From contig JBNLVK010000278.1 of the NCBI GenBank assembly GCA_050618055.1, positions 9,109-73,108 on the forward strand: a stretch of 64,000 nucleotides of DNA, given 5' to 3'. The stretch is from CALDCK01 sp050618055. Lineage in GTDB: Bacteria > Myxococcota_A > UBA9160 > SMWR01. The number at the start of each line of letters is the position of its first letter. Position 1 is the stretch's first letter. A program made the position numbers and the translations under genes. The notes beneath the pieces are model-generated. The model searched no databases and was not told where the DNA came from. It saw only the letters and a program-made list of their open reading frames with translations. Positions 8,731 to 18,383 of this stretch are shown here, in pieces.

Positions 8731-10512
8731 CTAGCGCCGGCGCGAGCCGGAACGCCGCCGGCGCGGCGAGTCGTCGTGCGAGCGCCCGCCCCCGTCCACC
8801 CGGAAGACGTCGTCCGGCAGCTCCTTGCCGACGTCCGTGTTGCGCCGGATGATGTCCGAGAGGCGCACGCTCTCGAGTCGATCGCGCTGCTCCCGCGAGA
8901 GGATGCGCTCGTACCAGAAGCGGTCGCCGTCGCGTAGCGCGGTGAACTGGTCGACGAGGATCGCGTGGACGAGGGGTCCCACGTGGGCGCCGCGCACCGG
9001 ATCCTCGGCCAGTCCGCCGATCCAGACGTCGATCTCGTCCGGCGACGCGTAGACCGCGGCCAGCCGTGCCTGCACCTCCGGATCCGAGCTGACCTCGGCG
9101 AAGCTGCGCGCCGCAGGCAGGCCGTAGGCCGCCCGGACCGCGTTGTAGGCGGGCAGGCCGTGGTCGCGGCCGCGCTGGATGTTGAGCGCGGGCAGGTCGA
9201 AGCCCCCGGCACCGGGCGGGCCGAACAGGAAGTTCCGCACGTCGTCGACCACGTAGGGGTCGATGCGCTGGCAGCGCTGTGCCGCCAGCCCCCGCAGCAC
9301 CGGGTCGATCCCGGCTTCCACGATGTGGTGCGGGGCGAAGAAGGCGTCGTGCAGGGCCAGGTGGCCCTCGGTGATCTCGCGGCCGCGACCGTCGATGCGC
9401 AGCAATATCGGCGAGAGCGCGCTGTGGCCGAAGCGGTAGGCGGCGGTCGAGAAGACGTTCGCGATGCGGGCGTCGACCTGCGGGTCGTAGCCCCGATACC
9501 GGGGCAGCGCGTCGTCGCCGAGCAGGGCGGGCAGGAATTCCCGGTACGTGATCACCTGCATCTGCGCGCCCACCTGCCGGCGGGCCGCTTCGTAGAGACG
9601 ATCGCCGTCCCAGCGCGGATGCTCCTTCGCCAGGCGCTCGGCGATCCGGTTGTGCTCGCGAACGAACAGGGTGTGCAGGGCGGCCAGGGCCACCTGCTCG
9701 TTCGCCCGCACGTCGCCCGCCAGGAACAGCGTGGGGGAGGGGCCGCCCGCGTTGGGGAGCCCGTCCACGTTGAAGGGGAGCAGGTCGCCGGCGCTGGTCG
9801 CCAGCCGCCCGGTGCCGTCGAGGGTGCGGAGCGCGAGGGCCCGTTCCGCGTCGGAGCCGTAGACGTTCGAGGCGTCGATCCAGGCCGTGATCTCGTTGAT
9901 CTGCTCACGCGGGTTTGCCGGGTCGGTGCCGGTCGAAGCGTCGTGGAGGGAGCGGTTGAACGCGATGGCCGCGCTGCCGGTCCCGGTGGGATCGAACCAT
10001 GCGTCCCCGGCCGGGACCGGGATCGGGGCCGGCTCCGGCGGATCGGTTCCGTCGGTCAGGTCGATGTCGTGGTCGACGAACTGCCCCCACTGCCACAGGT
10101 AGTCGCTCGCATCCAGTCCGTTCTCGATCGACCCGCTCTGGGCGACGACGACGTTGCTGATCTCGCGCGCACTCGCCCGCGTGGCACCCGCGGGCGCCGA
10201 GATGCCGTCCGTGTAGTCCGATGGCACGCGCCGCATCAGCATCGTGTGGGTGGCACCCATGAGGGTGTCGTCGCGGTGGTTGTCGCTGCCGTCGATGCTG
10301 CGCACGTCGTCGGAGCGCCCCGGAGAACGCTCGGGCGAGGAATGCCCGCCACGGTCGATGCGCCGCGCCGGCGACACCTCGTCGGTTCGATGGCGTTCCC
10401 CGGCCGCGAGCGGTGCCGCCAGCGCGCTGCCGAGGAGGGTCGCCAGGACGTATCGGGCGCAGTGACGTCGCGTGCGTCTCGTCGTGCTTCGAAGGGTCGG
10501 TTCGGAGGGCAT
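8731..10512 (-). CDS. Animal-type haem peroxidase (peroxidasin-like), secreted
   Basis: 593 residues from the ATG at 10512; a longer open frame upstream has no family similarity. A basic N-region and hydrophobic segment (about 20-38) form a signal peptide. The catalytic domain carries WGQFVDHDI with distal His148, EHNRIAERL, the proximal-histidine segment YRFGHS, and ALNIQRGRDHGLPAYN near the C-terminus, all diagnostic of the animal haem peroxidase superfamily. Bacterial members oxidise halides or phenols with H2O2. The tail is basic (RRRRSGSRRR). It lies between two flavo/haem redox genes on the same strand. Confidence 0.92.
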   Translation of the reverse strand: MPSEPTLRSTTRRTRRHCARYVLATLLGSALAAPLAAGERHRTDEVSPARRIDRGGHSSPERSPGRSDDVRSIDGSDNHRDDTLMGATHTMLMRRVPSDYTDGISAPAGATRASAREISNVVVAQSGSIENGLDASDYLWQWGQFVDHDIDLTDGTDPPEPAPIPVPAGDAWFDPTGTGSAAIAFNRSLHDASTGTDPANPREQINEITAWIDASNVYGSDAERALALRTLDGTGRLATSAGDLLPFNVDGLPNAGGPSPTLFLAGDVRANEQVALAALHTLFVREHNRIAERLAKEHPRWDGDRLYEAARRQVGAQMQVITYREFLPALLGDDALPRYRGYDPQVDARIANVFSTAAYRFGHSALSPILLRIDGRGREITEGHLALHDAFFAPHHIVEAGIDPVLRGLAAQRCQRIDPYVVDDVRNFLFGPPGAGGFDLPALNIQRGRDHGLPAYNAVRAAYGLPAARSFAEVSSDPEVQARLAAVYASPDEIDVWIGGLAEDPVRGAHVGPLVHAILVDQFTALRDGDRFWYERILSREQRDRLESVRLSDIIRRNTDVGKELPDDVFRVDGGGRSHDDSPRRRRSGSRRR

Positions 10513-10612
10513 GGCGGGATGGTCGGCAGCGTCGCGGGAGGACGCCGTGTCGTGGGTCACGTGGAGCGGTCGCGACTCGTGCGCAACGCGACCGGCGGGT
10601 TGCCGGCGGAAT

Positions 10613-11929
10613 TCAGCGAAGCTCCGCGCCCAGCTCCTCGGCCGCGCGCAGTCCGCTGGTGCAGGCGCCCTCGGTGTAGGGTCCGACCAGGTAGTCGCCG
10701 GCGAAGGCGAGCCGCGGCGAGCGCTCGCTGCGCGCGAGGAAGGCCGCCAGTCGCCGCGTGTAGCCGGCGCGGAACTGGGGAAGCATCGGATCCCAGCGGT
10801 GCACCACCGTCTGGCTCGGCGCAAGGACGCCCACCGGCGTGCGCGCCAGCTCGGACAGCACGTGGGCCACGACGGCCGCGTCCGGCTCGTCCCAGAGCTT
10901 CCGCGCCGCCGCTTCGGTGAGTGCGCAGTTCACCAGTCCGGCACCGGGCGGCGCCGCCCCTTCCTTCCAGTGGTCGACCGCCAGGCCGTAGAGGCCGATC
11001 TTCTCGGGCCTCGGGAATGCCACGCCGTAGTAGGGCAGCGCGTCGGGCGCCTCGTCGAAGAGCAGGAACGCGATCATGCCGCGCACGTAGCGGACCCCGT
11101 CGAAGAAGCCCCGCTCGGCGGGGGAGAGCTTCGGGCAGCAGTCGGTCACGCGCGATCCGGGCACCGCCACCACCGCCGCGTCGGCGTGCACCTCGTGCTC
11201 GCCGTCCGCCGCGCGGAAGCGCACGCGGGCGCCTTGTGTTCCGGTCTCCACCGACAGGACCCGGGCCCCGGTGCGCACGTCGAGCGCCTCGGCCAGGGCT
11301 CGGGTCAGCGTGCCGACCCCGCCCGGGAGGCTCTGGAGCCGGAAGCCCAGGCTGGTGAAGCGGATCGCCTGGAGCGCGAACACCGCCGACAGGTCCTCGG
11401 GCTCGCTGTCGAAGGTGGACGAGAAGGCGGGCGCGATCAGGTACTCGAAGGCCTCGCGGCCGACGGTCCGCGAGAGCCAGCTGGCCATGTCCTCGTCGTC
11501 GATCGACGCCGCGCGCTCGGGATGCCAGGGGTCGATGCGGCGGCGGTGACGCCAGGCCTCGAACAGCAGGCGCGGCAGGCGCAGCTTGCCGCGGGCCGTG
11601 AGCAGCGGCGAGGCCAGCACCTGGAGGGGCGAGTCGGCGTCCGCGGGGTGCAGCGCGCCGTCGCGCAGCACGGCGTTGCGCGCGTGCCGGAGCGGACGCA
11701 CCTGCGACGCGAGACCCAGCGCGTCGATCACCCCGTGCAGGTTGCGGTAGGCGCTCGCGATGAACTGGGCACCGCGGTCCAGGACGAAGCCGTCCCGGGG
11801 CTCGGCGCGCATGCGGCCGCCGGCGGTCGCCTCCGCCTCGAGCACCTGGACCTGGTGGCCCTCCCGCTGGAGCCGCCACGCCGCGGTCAGGCCGGCCAGG
11901 CCCCCTCCCACCACCAGCACCGACGCCAT
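10613..11929 (-). CDS. FAD-dependent amine-oxidase/protoporphyrinogen-oxidase-like protein
   Basis: 438 residues. The N-terminal dinucleotide-binding motif VVGGGLAGLTAAWRL (6-20) is followed by EAEATAGGRMR, and the C-terminal FAD-closing segment is FAGDYLVGPYTEGACTSGLRAAEEL. This architecture is shared by amine oxidases, phytoene desaturases and protoporphyrinogen oxidases, and nothing here fixes the substrate. It heads a minus-strand run with the haem peroxidase 100 bp downstream. The 99-bp gap to the divergent acyl-CoA dehydrogenase at 12029 must hold both promoters. Confidence 0.85.
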   Translation of the reverse strand: MASVLVVGGGLAGLTAAWRLQREGHQVQVLEAEATAGGRMRAEPRDGFVLDRGAQFIASAYRNLHGVIDALGLASQVRPLRHARNAVLRDGALHPADADSPLQVLASPLLTARGKLRLPRLLFEAWRHRRRIDPWHPERAASIDDEDMASWLSRTVGREAFEYLIAPAFSSTFDSEPEDLSAVFALQAIRFTSLGFRLQSLPGGVGTLTRALAEALDVRTGARVLSVETGTQGARVRFRAADGEHEVHADAAVVAVPGSRVTDCCPKLSPAERGFFDGVRYVRGMIAFLLFDEAPDALPYYGVAFPRPEKIGLYGLAVDHWKEGAAPPGAGLVNCALTEAAARKLWDEPDAAVVAHVLSELARTPVGVLAPSQTVVHRWDPMLPQFRAGYTRRLAAFLARSERSPRLAFAGDYLVGPYTEGACTSGLRAAEELGAELR

Positions 11930-12028
11930 GCGCCGCAGTGTAGGCGGACGCTGGCCCCGGTGGCGGTTGAAACAGCCGTATTACCCGCGTATGATCGGCG
12001 GCTCGCCAACCGACGGAAGGGTCTCGCC

Positions 12029-13312
12029 ATGGCATGGGATTTCTCGACCGAGCCCGAGTTCCAGGAGAAGCTCGACTGGATCCAGCACTTCTGCGAAGAG
12101 CGGGTGGAGCCGCTGCACCACATCTTCCCCCACGCGGTGCGCCTGCCCGATCCGGCGGTGAAGGCCTACGTCCGCGAGCTCCAGCAGGAGGTGAAGGACC
12201 AGGGGCTCTGGGCGCTCTTCCTCGACGAGGAGCTGGGCGGACCGGGCTTCGGTCAGCTGAAGCTCGCGCTGGTGAACGAGATCCTGGGCCGTTACCCGGC
12301 GGCGCCGCAGCTCTTCGGGGCGGCCGCGCCGGACACCGGCAACATGGAGATGCTCGCCGCCTTCGGTACCGAGGAGCAGAAGAAGCGCTGGCTCCAGCCG
12401 CTGCTCGACCAGGAGATGTTCTCCGCCTACTCGATGACCGAGCCCCAGGGCGGATCCGACCCGAACCTGTTCAAGACCCACGCGGTGCGCGACGGCGACG
12501 AGTGGGTGATCAACGGCGAGAAGTGGTTCACCTCGGCGGGGCGCGTCGCCGACATCCTGTTCGTGATGTGCACGAACGGCATGTTCGTCGTGCCCCGCGA
12601 GACGCCCGGCGTCGAGATCATGCCCGAGCCGCGCAACCACAACCACATCTTCTACCGCAACGTCCGCGTGCCCCTCGACCACCTGCTGGGACCGGAGGAC
12701 GGCGCCCACGTGCTGGCGCAGCGCCGCCTGGGCGGGGGACGCATCCACCACGCCATGCGCACGATCGCCCAGTGCAAGCTGGCCTTCGAGATGATGTGCG
12801 AGCGCGCGCTGTCGCGGAAGTCGCACGGGGCGATCATCGCCGACCACCAGATGGTGCAGGAGAAGATCGCCGAGTCCTACGCCAAGCTGCGCATGCTGCG
12901 CCTGTTCGTGCTGGAGACGGCCTGGAAGATGGACCGCACCTCGGGCCAGGAGTGCCGGACCGACATCGCGGCGGTGAAGTTCACCATGTCGCGGGTGTTG
13001 CGGGAGATCTCCTTCGACGCCCTCCAGATCCACGGCTCGCTGGGCACCACCGACCTGACACCGCTCCAGGACATGTACGCCGCGGCGCCCACCATGGGCC
13101 TGGCCGACGGCGCCGACGAGGTGCACAAGGCGACGGTCGCGCGCCGGGTGCTGCGCGACTACGAGCCCCACGACGGCAACTTCCCGAGAGAGTTCCTGCC
13201 CTACAAGCGGGAAGAGGCCTGGAAGAAGATGCAGCCCATCTTCGACCTGAACCCGGAGCTGGCGGAGGCGGCCCAGCGCTGGAAGGCGTACCGCGAGAAG
13301 CGCGGGCGCTGA
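12029..13312 (+). CDS. Acyl-CoA dehydrogenase
   Basis: 427 residues. The ATG at 12029 is preceded by GGAAGGG. Family landmarks are GLWALFLDEELGGPGFG, the FAD/substrate loop YSMTEPQGGSDPNLFKT, INGEKWFTSAGRVAD, and the C-terminal helical domain with RVLREISFDALQIHGSLGTTDLTPLQDMY. These are mitochondrial ACAD10/11-like rather than short-chain features, so long- or branched-chain or 4-hydroxyacyl substrates are plausible. It is 11 bp upstream of a TetR gene, probably an autoregulated lipid-degradation operon. Confidence 0.92.
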   Translation: MAWDFSTEPEFQEKLDWIQHFCEERVEPLHHIFPHAVRLPDPAVKAYVRELQQEVKDQGLWALFLDEELGGPGFGQLKLALVNEILGRYPAAPQLFGAAAPDTGNMEMLAAFGTEEQKKRWLQPLLDQEMFSAYSMTEPQGGSDPNLFKTHAVRDGDEWVINGEKWFTSAGRVADILFVMCTNGMFVVPRETPGVEIMPEPRNHNHIFYRNVRVPLDHLLGPEDGAHVLAQRRLGGGRIHHAMRTIAQCKLAFEMMCERALSRKSHGAIIADHQMVQEKIAESYAKLRMLRLFVLETAWKMDRTSGQECRTDIAAVKFTMSRVLREISFDALQIHGSLGTTDLTPLQDMYAAAPTMGLADGADEVHKATVARRVLRDYEPHDGNFPREFLPYKREEAWKKMQPIFDLNPELAEAAQRWKAYREKRGR

Positions 13313-13323
13313 GGCCGCCGGCG

Positions 13324-13983
13324 ATGGGGGCCAGCATGGGCGACGCGGCGTCCACCGGACGCGACGCGCTGGTCCGTGCGGCCCGCTCGCTGTTCGCCGA
13401 GCGGGGGACGCTCGGCGTCTCGATGCGCGAGGTCGGTCGCGCGGCGGACCAGCGCAACACGAACGCGGTCCAGTACCACTTCGGCGACCGCGAGGGCCTG
13501 CTGCTGGCCGTGCTGGAGCCCTACCACCGGCTCGTCGCGGCGCGCCGGGGCGCACTGCTCGACGCCCTCGAGGCCGACGCGGCTCCCGCCATGCGCGACC
13601 TGGCCGGCGCCCTGGTGCGTCCGTCGGCGGCCATGCTGGAAGAGGAGGGCGGTCGCGACTACCTGCGCATCCAGGCCGAGCTGATCGCCGACCCCCGGAG
13701 CCTCCGGCGCCGCGCCCCCTTCGGCGGCACCCAGCTCGACCGCTGGCACCGCCTGGCCGGACGCCACATGGCGTCGGCGACCCTGCCGCTGCACCGCCGC
13801 TTCTCGGCCATCCAGCTCTGCTTCTCCGAGCTGGGACGCCGGGCCGCCTCGCGCCGGCGCGCCGACCACCGGCTGTTCGTCAGCGACCTGGTCGACCTGA
13901 CCGCCGGCGTCCTGGGCGCCGAGGTCTCCGAGGAGACCCTGCGGCTGCTCGAGGAGAAGAGCGCGTCCAGGCCCTCCTCGTGA
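13324..13983 (+). CDS. TetR-family transcriptional regulator
   Basis: 219 residues. The TetR DNA-binding domain occupies about 12-62 (RDALVRAARSLFAERGTLGVSMREVGRAAD, then NAVQYHFGDREGLLLAVL). The C-terminal ligand domain is unspecific. An alternative ATG is at 13336. It overlaps no neighbour, follows the acyl-CoA dehydrogenase closely, and probably responds to an acyl-CoA or fatty-acid ligand to control that operon (inference from context). Confidence 0.88.
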   Translation: MGASMGDAASTGRDALVRAARSLFAERGTLGVSMREVGRAADQRNTNAVQYHFGDREGLLLAVLEPYHRLVAARRGALLDALEADAAPAMRDLAGALVRPSAAMLEEEGGRDYLRIQAELIADPRSLRRRAPFGGTQLDRWHRLAGRHMASATLPLHRRFSAIQLCFSELGRRAASRRRADHRLFVSDLVDLTAGVLGAEVSEETLRLLEEKSASRPSS

Positions 13984-13989
13984 TCGGCT

Positions 13990-14145
13990 TCAGACGGCGA
14001 GCCGGAGGCCCCCCACGCGGGCGAAGTGGCGGAAGTCGTCGTCCCGGGTGATCAACCGGACTCCGTGATCGAGACAGGTGCCGTCGCCCGGCGGGTCGCG
14101 ATCCGAGAAGAAGGCGACCCAGGAGCTGGTGTCGACGGCGATCAC
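13990..14145 (-). pseudogene. VapC-type PIN toxin remnant with internal deletion
   Basis: A GTG start at 14145 overlaps the antitoxin stop (GTGA). The frame runs only 51 codons. The N-terminus IAVDTSSWVAFFSDRDPPGDG is a normal PIN start with the first catalytic Asp. It then jumps to TCLDHGVRLITRDDDFRHFARVGGLRLAV, a normal PIN C-terminus with the last acidic residues. About 75-80 residues of the usual ~130, including the middle Glu and Asp, are missing. Both ends stay in frame, so this is an internal deletion and not a truncation. The product should lack nuclease activity. Confidence 0.75.
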
Positions 14146-14345
14146 CGGTCTTCGCGCAGCGCGTCCAGGTCGATGCCGAACCGCACCTTGCCCCGCAGGC
14201 GCCGGAGCTCATCGTAGGCATGCCCGGCCGCGCCCAGCTGCAGCCCCTGTCGCACGGTCTGGGTGATGCCTTCCCCCGAAGCCGCCAGGGCGCGTTCCAG
14301 CAGGTCTTCCGGCACTTCGAGCGTGATCTTTCGCTTCTCGGCCAT
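14142..14345 (-). CDS. VapB-type antitoxin (module 1)
   Basis: 67 residues from the ATG at 14345 (MAEKRKITLEVPEDLLERALA). A GTG at 14390 could extend it by 15 residues without family similarity. The N-terminus is a ribbon-helix-helix-like DNA-binding segment. The C-terminal part (LRRLRGKVRFGIDLDALREDR) is the typical toxin-binding tail of VapB antitoxins whose partners are PIN RNases. It overlaps the defective toxin gene by GTGA, so the pair was a standard vapBC operon. With a broken toxin it may persist as an orphan antitoxin. Confidence 0.75.
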   Translation of the reverse strand: MAEKRKITLEVPEDLLERALAASGEGITQTVRQGLQLGAAGHAYDELRRLRGKVRFGIDLDALREDR

Positions 14346-14386
14346 GCGCGCCAGTCGAGTCGAGACAGCGGCATCGAATATGGTGC

Positions 14387-14430
14387 TCACTCGATCCGAA
14401 GCCGCTTCATCTTCTCGTAGAGGCCCTCGA
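14387..14430 (-). pseudogene. Duplicated 3' fragment of the sigma-54 activator gene
   Basis: This stretch encodes EGLYEKMKRLRIE and a stop. The end of the intact activator gene at 15143-15186 encodes EGLYKKMKRLGVE and a stop. The 45-bp blocks 14385-14429 and 15141-15185 match at 41 positions. The copies flank the second vapBC module and its spacer as direct repeats with a 756-bp period. Confidence 0.7.
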
Positions 14431-14462
14431 CAACCGGTCGGGTCGCATCGTGATCATGACGT

Positions 14463-14486
14463 GCGCCGGACGAGCGTCTCCGGCGC
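14463..14486 (-). terminator. Hairpin downstream of vapC (module 2)
   Basis: Inverted repeat with 8-bp perfect GC-rich arms (14463-14470 and 14479-14486) and an 8-nt loop, 11 bp after the vapC stop. No T-tract follows, so intrinsic termination is only possible. Confidence 0.4.
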
Positions 14487-14496
14487 TTGCCCACCC

Positions 14497-14886
14497 TCAC
14501 GGTGAGCGCTCGCGCAGCGCAGAGACCTCCGCGAGCGCCGCGTAGTCGCGGTCGCGGTGCAGGACCTCCAGGTCGTGGCGGATCGCGCAGGCCGCGATCA
14601 GGCAGTCGACGGAGGACCGCACCGTGACACCCGCCCGTCGCGCGCTGCGGTAGAGGTCGACCGCCTGCACGAAGACGTCCTGCGCGAGGGGCGACTCGAC
14701 GATCGGCAGCGACAGCATGGATTCGCGTGCCCGCCGATACGCGGCCTCGTCGCGAAAACCCTGCAACACCTCCTGAATGACCGGCAGGCAGGTCGTGGTG
14801 TCGTCGAAGTCGATGATGGCCTCGAGGTCGAGGGGCCGCCTCGCCCGGAAGACCTCGATCCAGACCGAGGTGTCGATGAGGATCAC
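14497..14886 (-). CDS. vapC: VapC-type PIN-domain RNase toxin (module 2)
   Basis: 129 residues from a GTG at 14886. This is a complete PIN domain: Asp5 in MILIDTSVWIEVF, the Glu in PVIQEVLQGF, Asp in VRSSVDCLIAACAI, and the final Asp of HRDRDYAAL. VapC toxins cleave tRNA or rRNA in the cytoplasm and are neutralised by VapB. The start overlaps the stop of the upstream antitoxin gene (GTGA), the usual translational coupling. Unlike the neighbouring module, all four acidic positions are present. Confidence 0.9.
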   Translation of the reverse strand: MILIDTSVWIEVFRARRPLDLEAIIDFDDTTTCLPVIQEVLQGFRDEAAYRRARESMLSLPIVESPLAQDVFVQAVDLYRSARRAGVTVRSSVDCLIAACAIRHDLEVLHRDRDYAALAEVSALRERSP

Positions 14887-15101
14887 GAAGCGCGCTTCCG
14901 CCGCTTGCTGTCCCGGCGCATCTCGGAGAGATCGCCCTCCCAGAGCCCCGAGCCCCGCAGTTCGAGGATCTGGCGGGCCTTCGCCCGACGCACGAAGTCC
15001 TCGAGCGCGCGCATGACCGCGGCGGAGTAGGTCTTCTCGCCCGAGAGCCGGGTGGCCTCCTCCAGGGTGTTCTCATCAAGCACAAGATTTGTACGTTTCA
15101 T
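14883..15101 (-). CDS. vapB: VapB-type antitoxin (module 2)
   Basis: 72 residues from the ATG at 15101 (MKRTNLVLDENTLEEATRLSGEKTYSAAVMRALEDFVRRAKA). This is the typical ribbon-helix-helix antitoxin that begins MKRTN/MRTTL. An upstream in-frame start would add 15 residues that do not belong to the family. The C-terminal GSGLWEGDLSEMRRDS is the toxin-binding tail. It is coupled to vapC by GTGA. A TGTA-N7-TACA inverted repeat (15090-15104) overlaps the start codon and may be the autoregulatory site. Confidence 0.88.
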   Translation of the reverse strand: MKRTNLVLDENTLEEATRLSGEKTYSAAVMRALEDFVRRAKARQILELRGSGLWEGDLSEMRRDSKRRKRAS

Positions 15102-15104
15102 ACA
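15090..15104. promoter_or_regulatory. Candidate VapBC operator
   Basis: TGTA-N7-TACA inverted repeat overlapping the vapB start codon. Position fits an autoregulatory antitoxin site; short arms make it tentative. Confidence 0.3.
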
Positions 15105-15142
15105 CATAGAATGCAGCGATGCCCGGGCATCGGCAAGCCGGC

Positions 15143-16375
<1,233 letters not shown>

Positions 16376-16470
16376 CGCGCGCACCTCCGCATGAGGGGGT
16401 GCGGGAGAGCAAGGCGCGTGCCGCGCTCTGCGAGGTCGACGCGCCGCGAGGGGCGCCCCGAGCCGGGAGC

Positions 16471-16489
16471 GGCCGGCCGGCGGCCGGCC
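16471..16489. terminator. GC-rich hairpin after the lactone-oxidase-like gene
   Basis: Two copies of the palindrome GGCCGGCC separated by GGC, able to form an 8-bp stem. It lies 24 bp beyond the stop at 16513 on the minus strand. No T-tract is present, so termination is possible but not established. Confidence 0.35.
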
Positions 16490-16512
16490 ACCGGCCACCC
16501 GAGCCGGACCGG

Positions 16513-17688
16513 CTACCCCCCGAGCAGCTCGCGCAGGTGCTCGTTCAGGAACACGCCGTGCGGATCCAGCCGCTCGCGCAGCGCGGTGAAGTCGCCGAAG
16601 CGGGGGTAGAGGTCGCGAAGCTCCGGCGCACCCAGCGTGTGCCACTTGCCCCAGTGGGGTCGCCCCTGGTGGTTGCGCAGCACGACCTCGGCGTCGGCGA
16701 AGAACTCGCGCCAGGGAAGCTCGTTTCCCTGGTGGACCGAGACGGTCATGGTCTCGCGACCGAAGGCGGGCGACAGCGGCACGTCGTCGGCGGCCACCGT
16801 GCGCACCTCGACGGGCCACAGCACCTCCGGGTGCCGCGTCTGCATGAGCCGGCGCAGCTCTTCGAAGCAGGCAAGCCCGTGCTCGGCGGGCACCGCGTAC
16901 TCCATCTCGACGAAGCGCTCCTCGCGCACCGACGGCAGCACGCGGTAGCCGTGGTCGACGCGCTCGTAGGGGCGGTCGGGCAGCGGGTCCGGCGCCGCGT
17001 CGGTGGCGTCGATGCGCTTCACCTCGCAGACGTCGCGCCCGGGCAGCCAGAAGAACTCGCAGTGGCGGTGCGCGTCGGCCCAGGCGTCGAAGCGCTCGAG
17101 CGTCTCGTCGACCGGGACGCGGGACACGCGCTCGTGGAGCCGGTAGGCCGGCACGAGGCGCAGGGTCAGCTCGCTGAGCACGCCCAGGGCGCCCAGCGAG
17201 ACGCGCGCCAGGTCGAAGACGTCGGCCTCCCGCTGCTCGTCGCAGGCGAGCACGTCGCCGGAGGCGGTCACCAGGCGCAGCGCGGCGATGCGCGTGGCCA
17301 GGCCGCCGAGCGTCCGGCCGGTGCCGTGGGTTCCGGTGGAGACGGCGCCCGCCAGGGTCTGGACGTCGACGTCGCCCATGTTCTGGAGCGCCAGGCCCCG
17401 CTCGCGCAGCGGATCGCCCAGCGACGAGAGCACGCTGCCGGCGCCGATGCGCGCCGTCGCTGCCCGGGTGTCGTGGTCGCGGACGCCGGCCAGCGCGTCC
17501 ACGGAAACCACCGTGTCCCCGTTGGCGATCAGCGCGGTGTGGGAGTGGCCGGTTCCGGCGGCGCGCAGCACGCCGCCGCGGGCGGACGTCTCGCGCACCA
17601 GACGCGCCAGATCCTCCTCCGACGTCGCCTCGTGGACGCGGGCGTCGCACGCGACCGTCCCCGACCAGTTGCGCCAGCCCGCCGCCAT
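16513..17688 (-). CDS. FAD-linked oxidoreductase, D-arabinono/L-gulono-1,4-lactone oxidase family
   Basis: 391 residues from the ATG at 17688. The N-terminal half is a VAO/PCMH FAD-binding domain (VRETSARGGVLRAAGTGHSHT, then ALQNMGDVDVQTLAGAVSTGTHGTG, typical of aldonolactone oxidases). The C-terminal half contains the ALO-domain signature PHWGKWHTL and ends DPHGVFLNEHLRELLG. By family it oxidises a sugar acid lactone or alditol with FAD. No hydrophobic anchor is visible, so it is probably cytoplasmic. Context gives no pathway. Confidence 0.9.
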   Translation of the reverse strand: MAAGWRNWSGTVACDARVHEATSEEDLARLVRETSARGGVLRAAGTGHSHTALIANGDTVVSVDALAGVRDHDTRAATARIGAGSVLSSLGDPLRERGLALQNMGDVDVQTLAGAVSTGTHGTGRTLGGLATRIAALRLVTASGDVLACDEQREADVFDLARVSLGALGVLSELTLRLVPAYRLHERVSRVPVDETLERFDAWADAHRHCEFFWLPGRDVCEVKRIDATDAAPDPLPDRPYERVDHGYRVLPSVREERFVEMEYAVPAEHGLACFEELRRLMQTRHPEVLWPVEVRTVAADDVPLSPAFGRETMTVSVHQGNELPWREFFADAEVVLRNHQGRPHWGKWHTLGAPELRDLYPRFGDFTALRERLDPHGVFLNEHLRELLGG

Positions 17689-17701
17689 GGCCGGGAGCAT
17701 A

Positions 17702-17732
17702 CGAGCGGGGGGTGCAGCCCGCCCCCCGCTCG
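17702..17732. terminator. Hairpin between the His-rich protein gene and the lactone-oxidase-like gene
   Basis: Perfect 11-bp arms (17702-17712 and 17722-17732) around a 9-nt loop. It follows the stop of the gene at 17753 by about 20 bp and precedes the next minus-strand start by about 14 bp. It is a GC-rich terminator-like hairpin without a T-tract. Confidence 0.5.
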
Positions 17733-17752
17733 CGCGGGCCTCCCGAGAAGGG

Positions 17753-18214
17753 CTAGTGGCCGTGGCAGTCGCGGTGTCCGCGGTGCCAGCCGTGGCTCCT
17801 GTGCCTCGACTCGTACTTGGCGTGGCCGTGGCCGCGGTGGTCGGAGCGACCGAAGCGGTACGGACGCGGACCGTGCTGGTGGGTGTGGACCGGCACCTGC
17901 CGGTAGCCCGGGTAGCGGTACACCTGCGGTCCGGCGTGGGCCCGCGGATGGCGATCGCGGTAGCCGTGGTCACGGTAGCCGTAGTCGCGGTAGCCGTAGG
18001 AGCGCTGGTCGTAGTGCACCGGGTGCACGATCCCGTGGAACAGGATCTCCTTGCCGGCGTTCACGGCCTCGTAGGCCAGGATGCGGCCCAGCTGATCCTC
18101 GAAGCCGCGCTCGAAGTTGCTGTCGGCGTGGGCCGGCGCGGCGGTCGCGCCCACCCACAGGAACGTCCCCAGCACGGCCAGGGCGAAGCTCCACCTCGTC
18201 GTTCGATCTCGCAT
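17753..18214 (-). CDS. Secreted His/Tyr/Arg-rich small protein
   Basis: 153 residues with a signal peptide ending in APAHA (about residue 30). A short helical segment (NFERGFEDQLGRILAYEAVNAGKEILFHG) is followed by tandem YGYRDYGYRDHGYRD units and a His/Arg-rich tail (HGHAKYESRHRSHGWHRGHRDCHGH). I do not recognise the family. The histidine density suggests metal or polyanion binding in the periplasm, which is inference only. A GC-rich hairpin follows it. Confidence 0.7.
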   Translation of the reverse strand: MRDRTTRWSFALAVLGTFLWVGATAAPAHADSNFERGFEDQLGRILAYEAVNAGKEILFHGIVHPVHYDQRSYGYRDYGYRDHGYRDRHPRAHAGPQVYRYPGYRQVPVHTHQHGPRPYRFGRSDHRGHGHAKYESRHRSHGWHRGHRDCHGH

Positions 18215-18383
18215 GGTTCGTCCTCCCGGCACGCCCCGCTCTGGCGGTGGGGGTCGGCGTGCTCTGGGGGCGTAGACGCAGCGCGATCCGGCGAAATTCG
18301 GCGCGGATCGCCGTGTAAAGGCATGTACAGCAACTGGACTTGCAGGGTGCTGAAATGCCGTCAGAAAGCCCGCAGGAGGTCCC

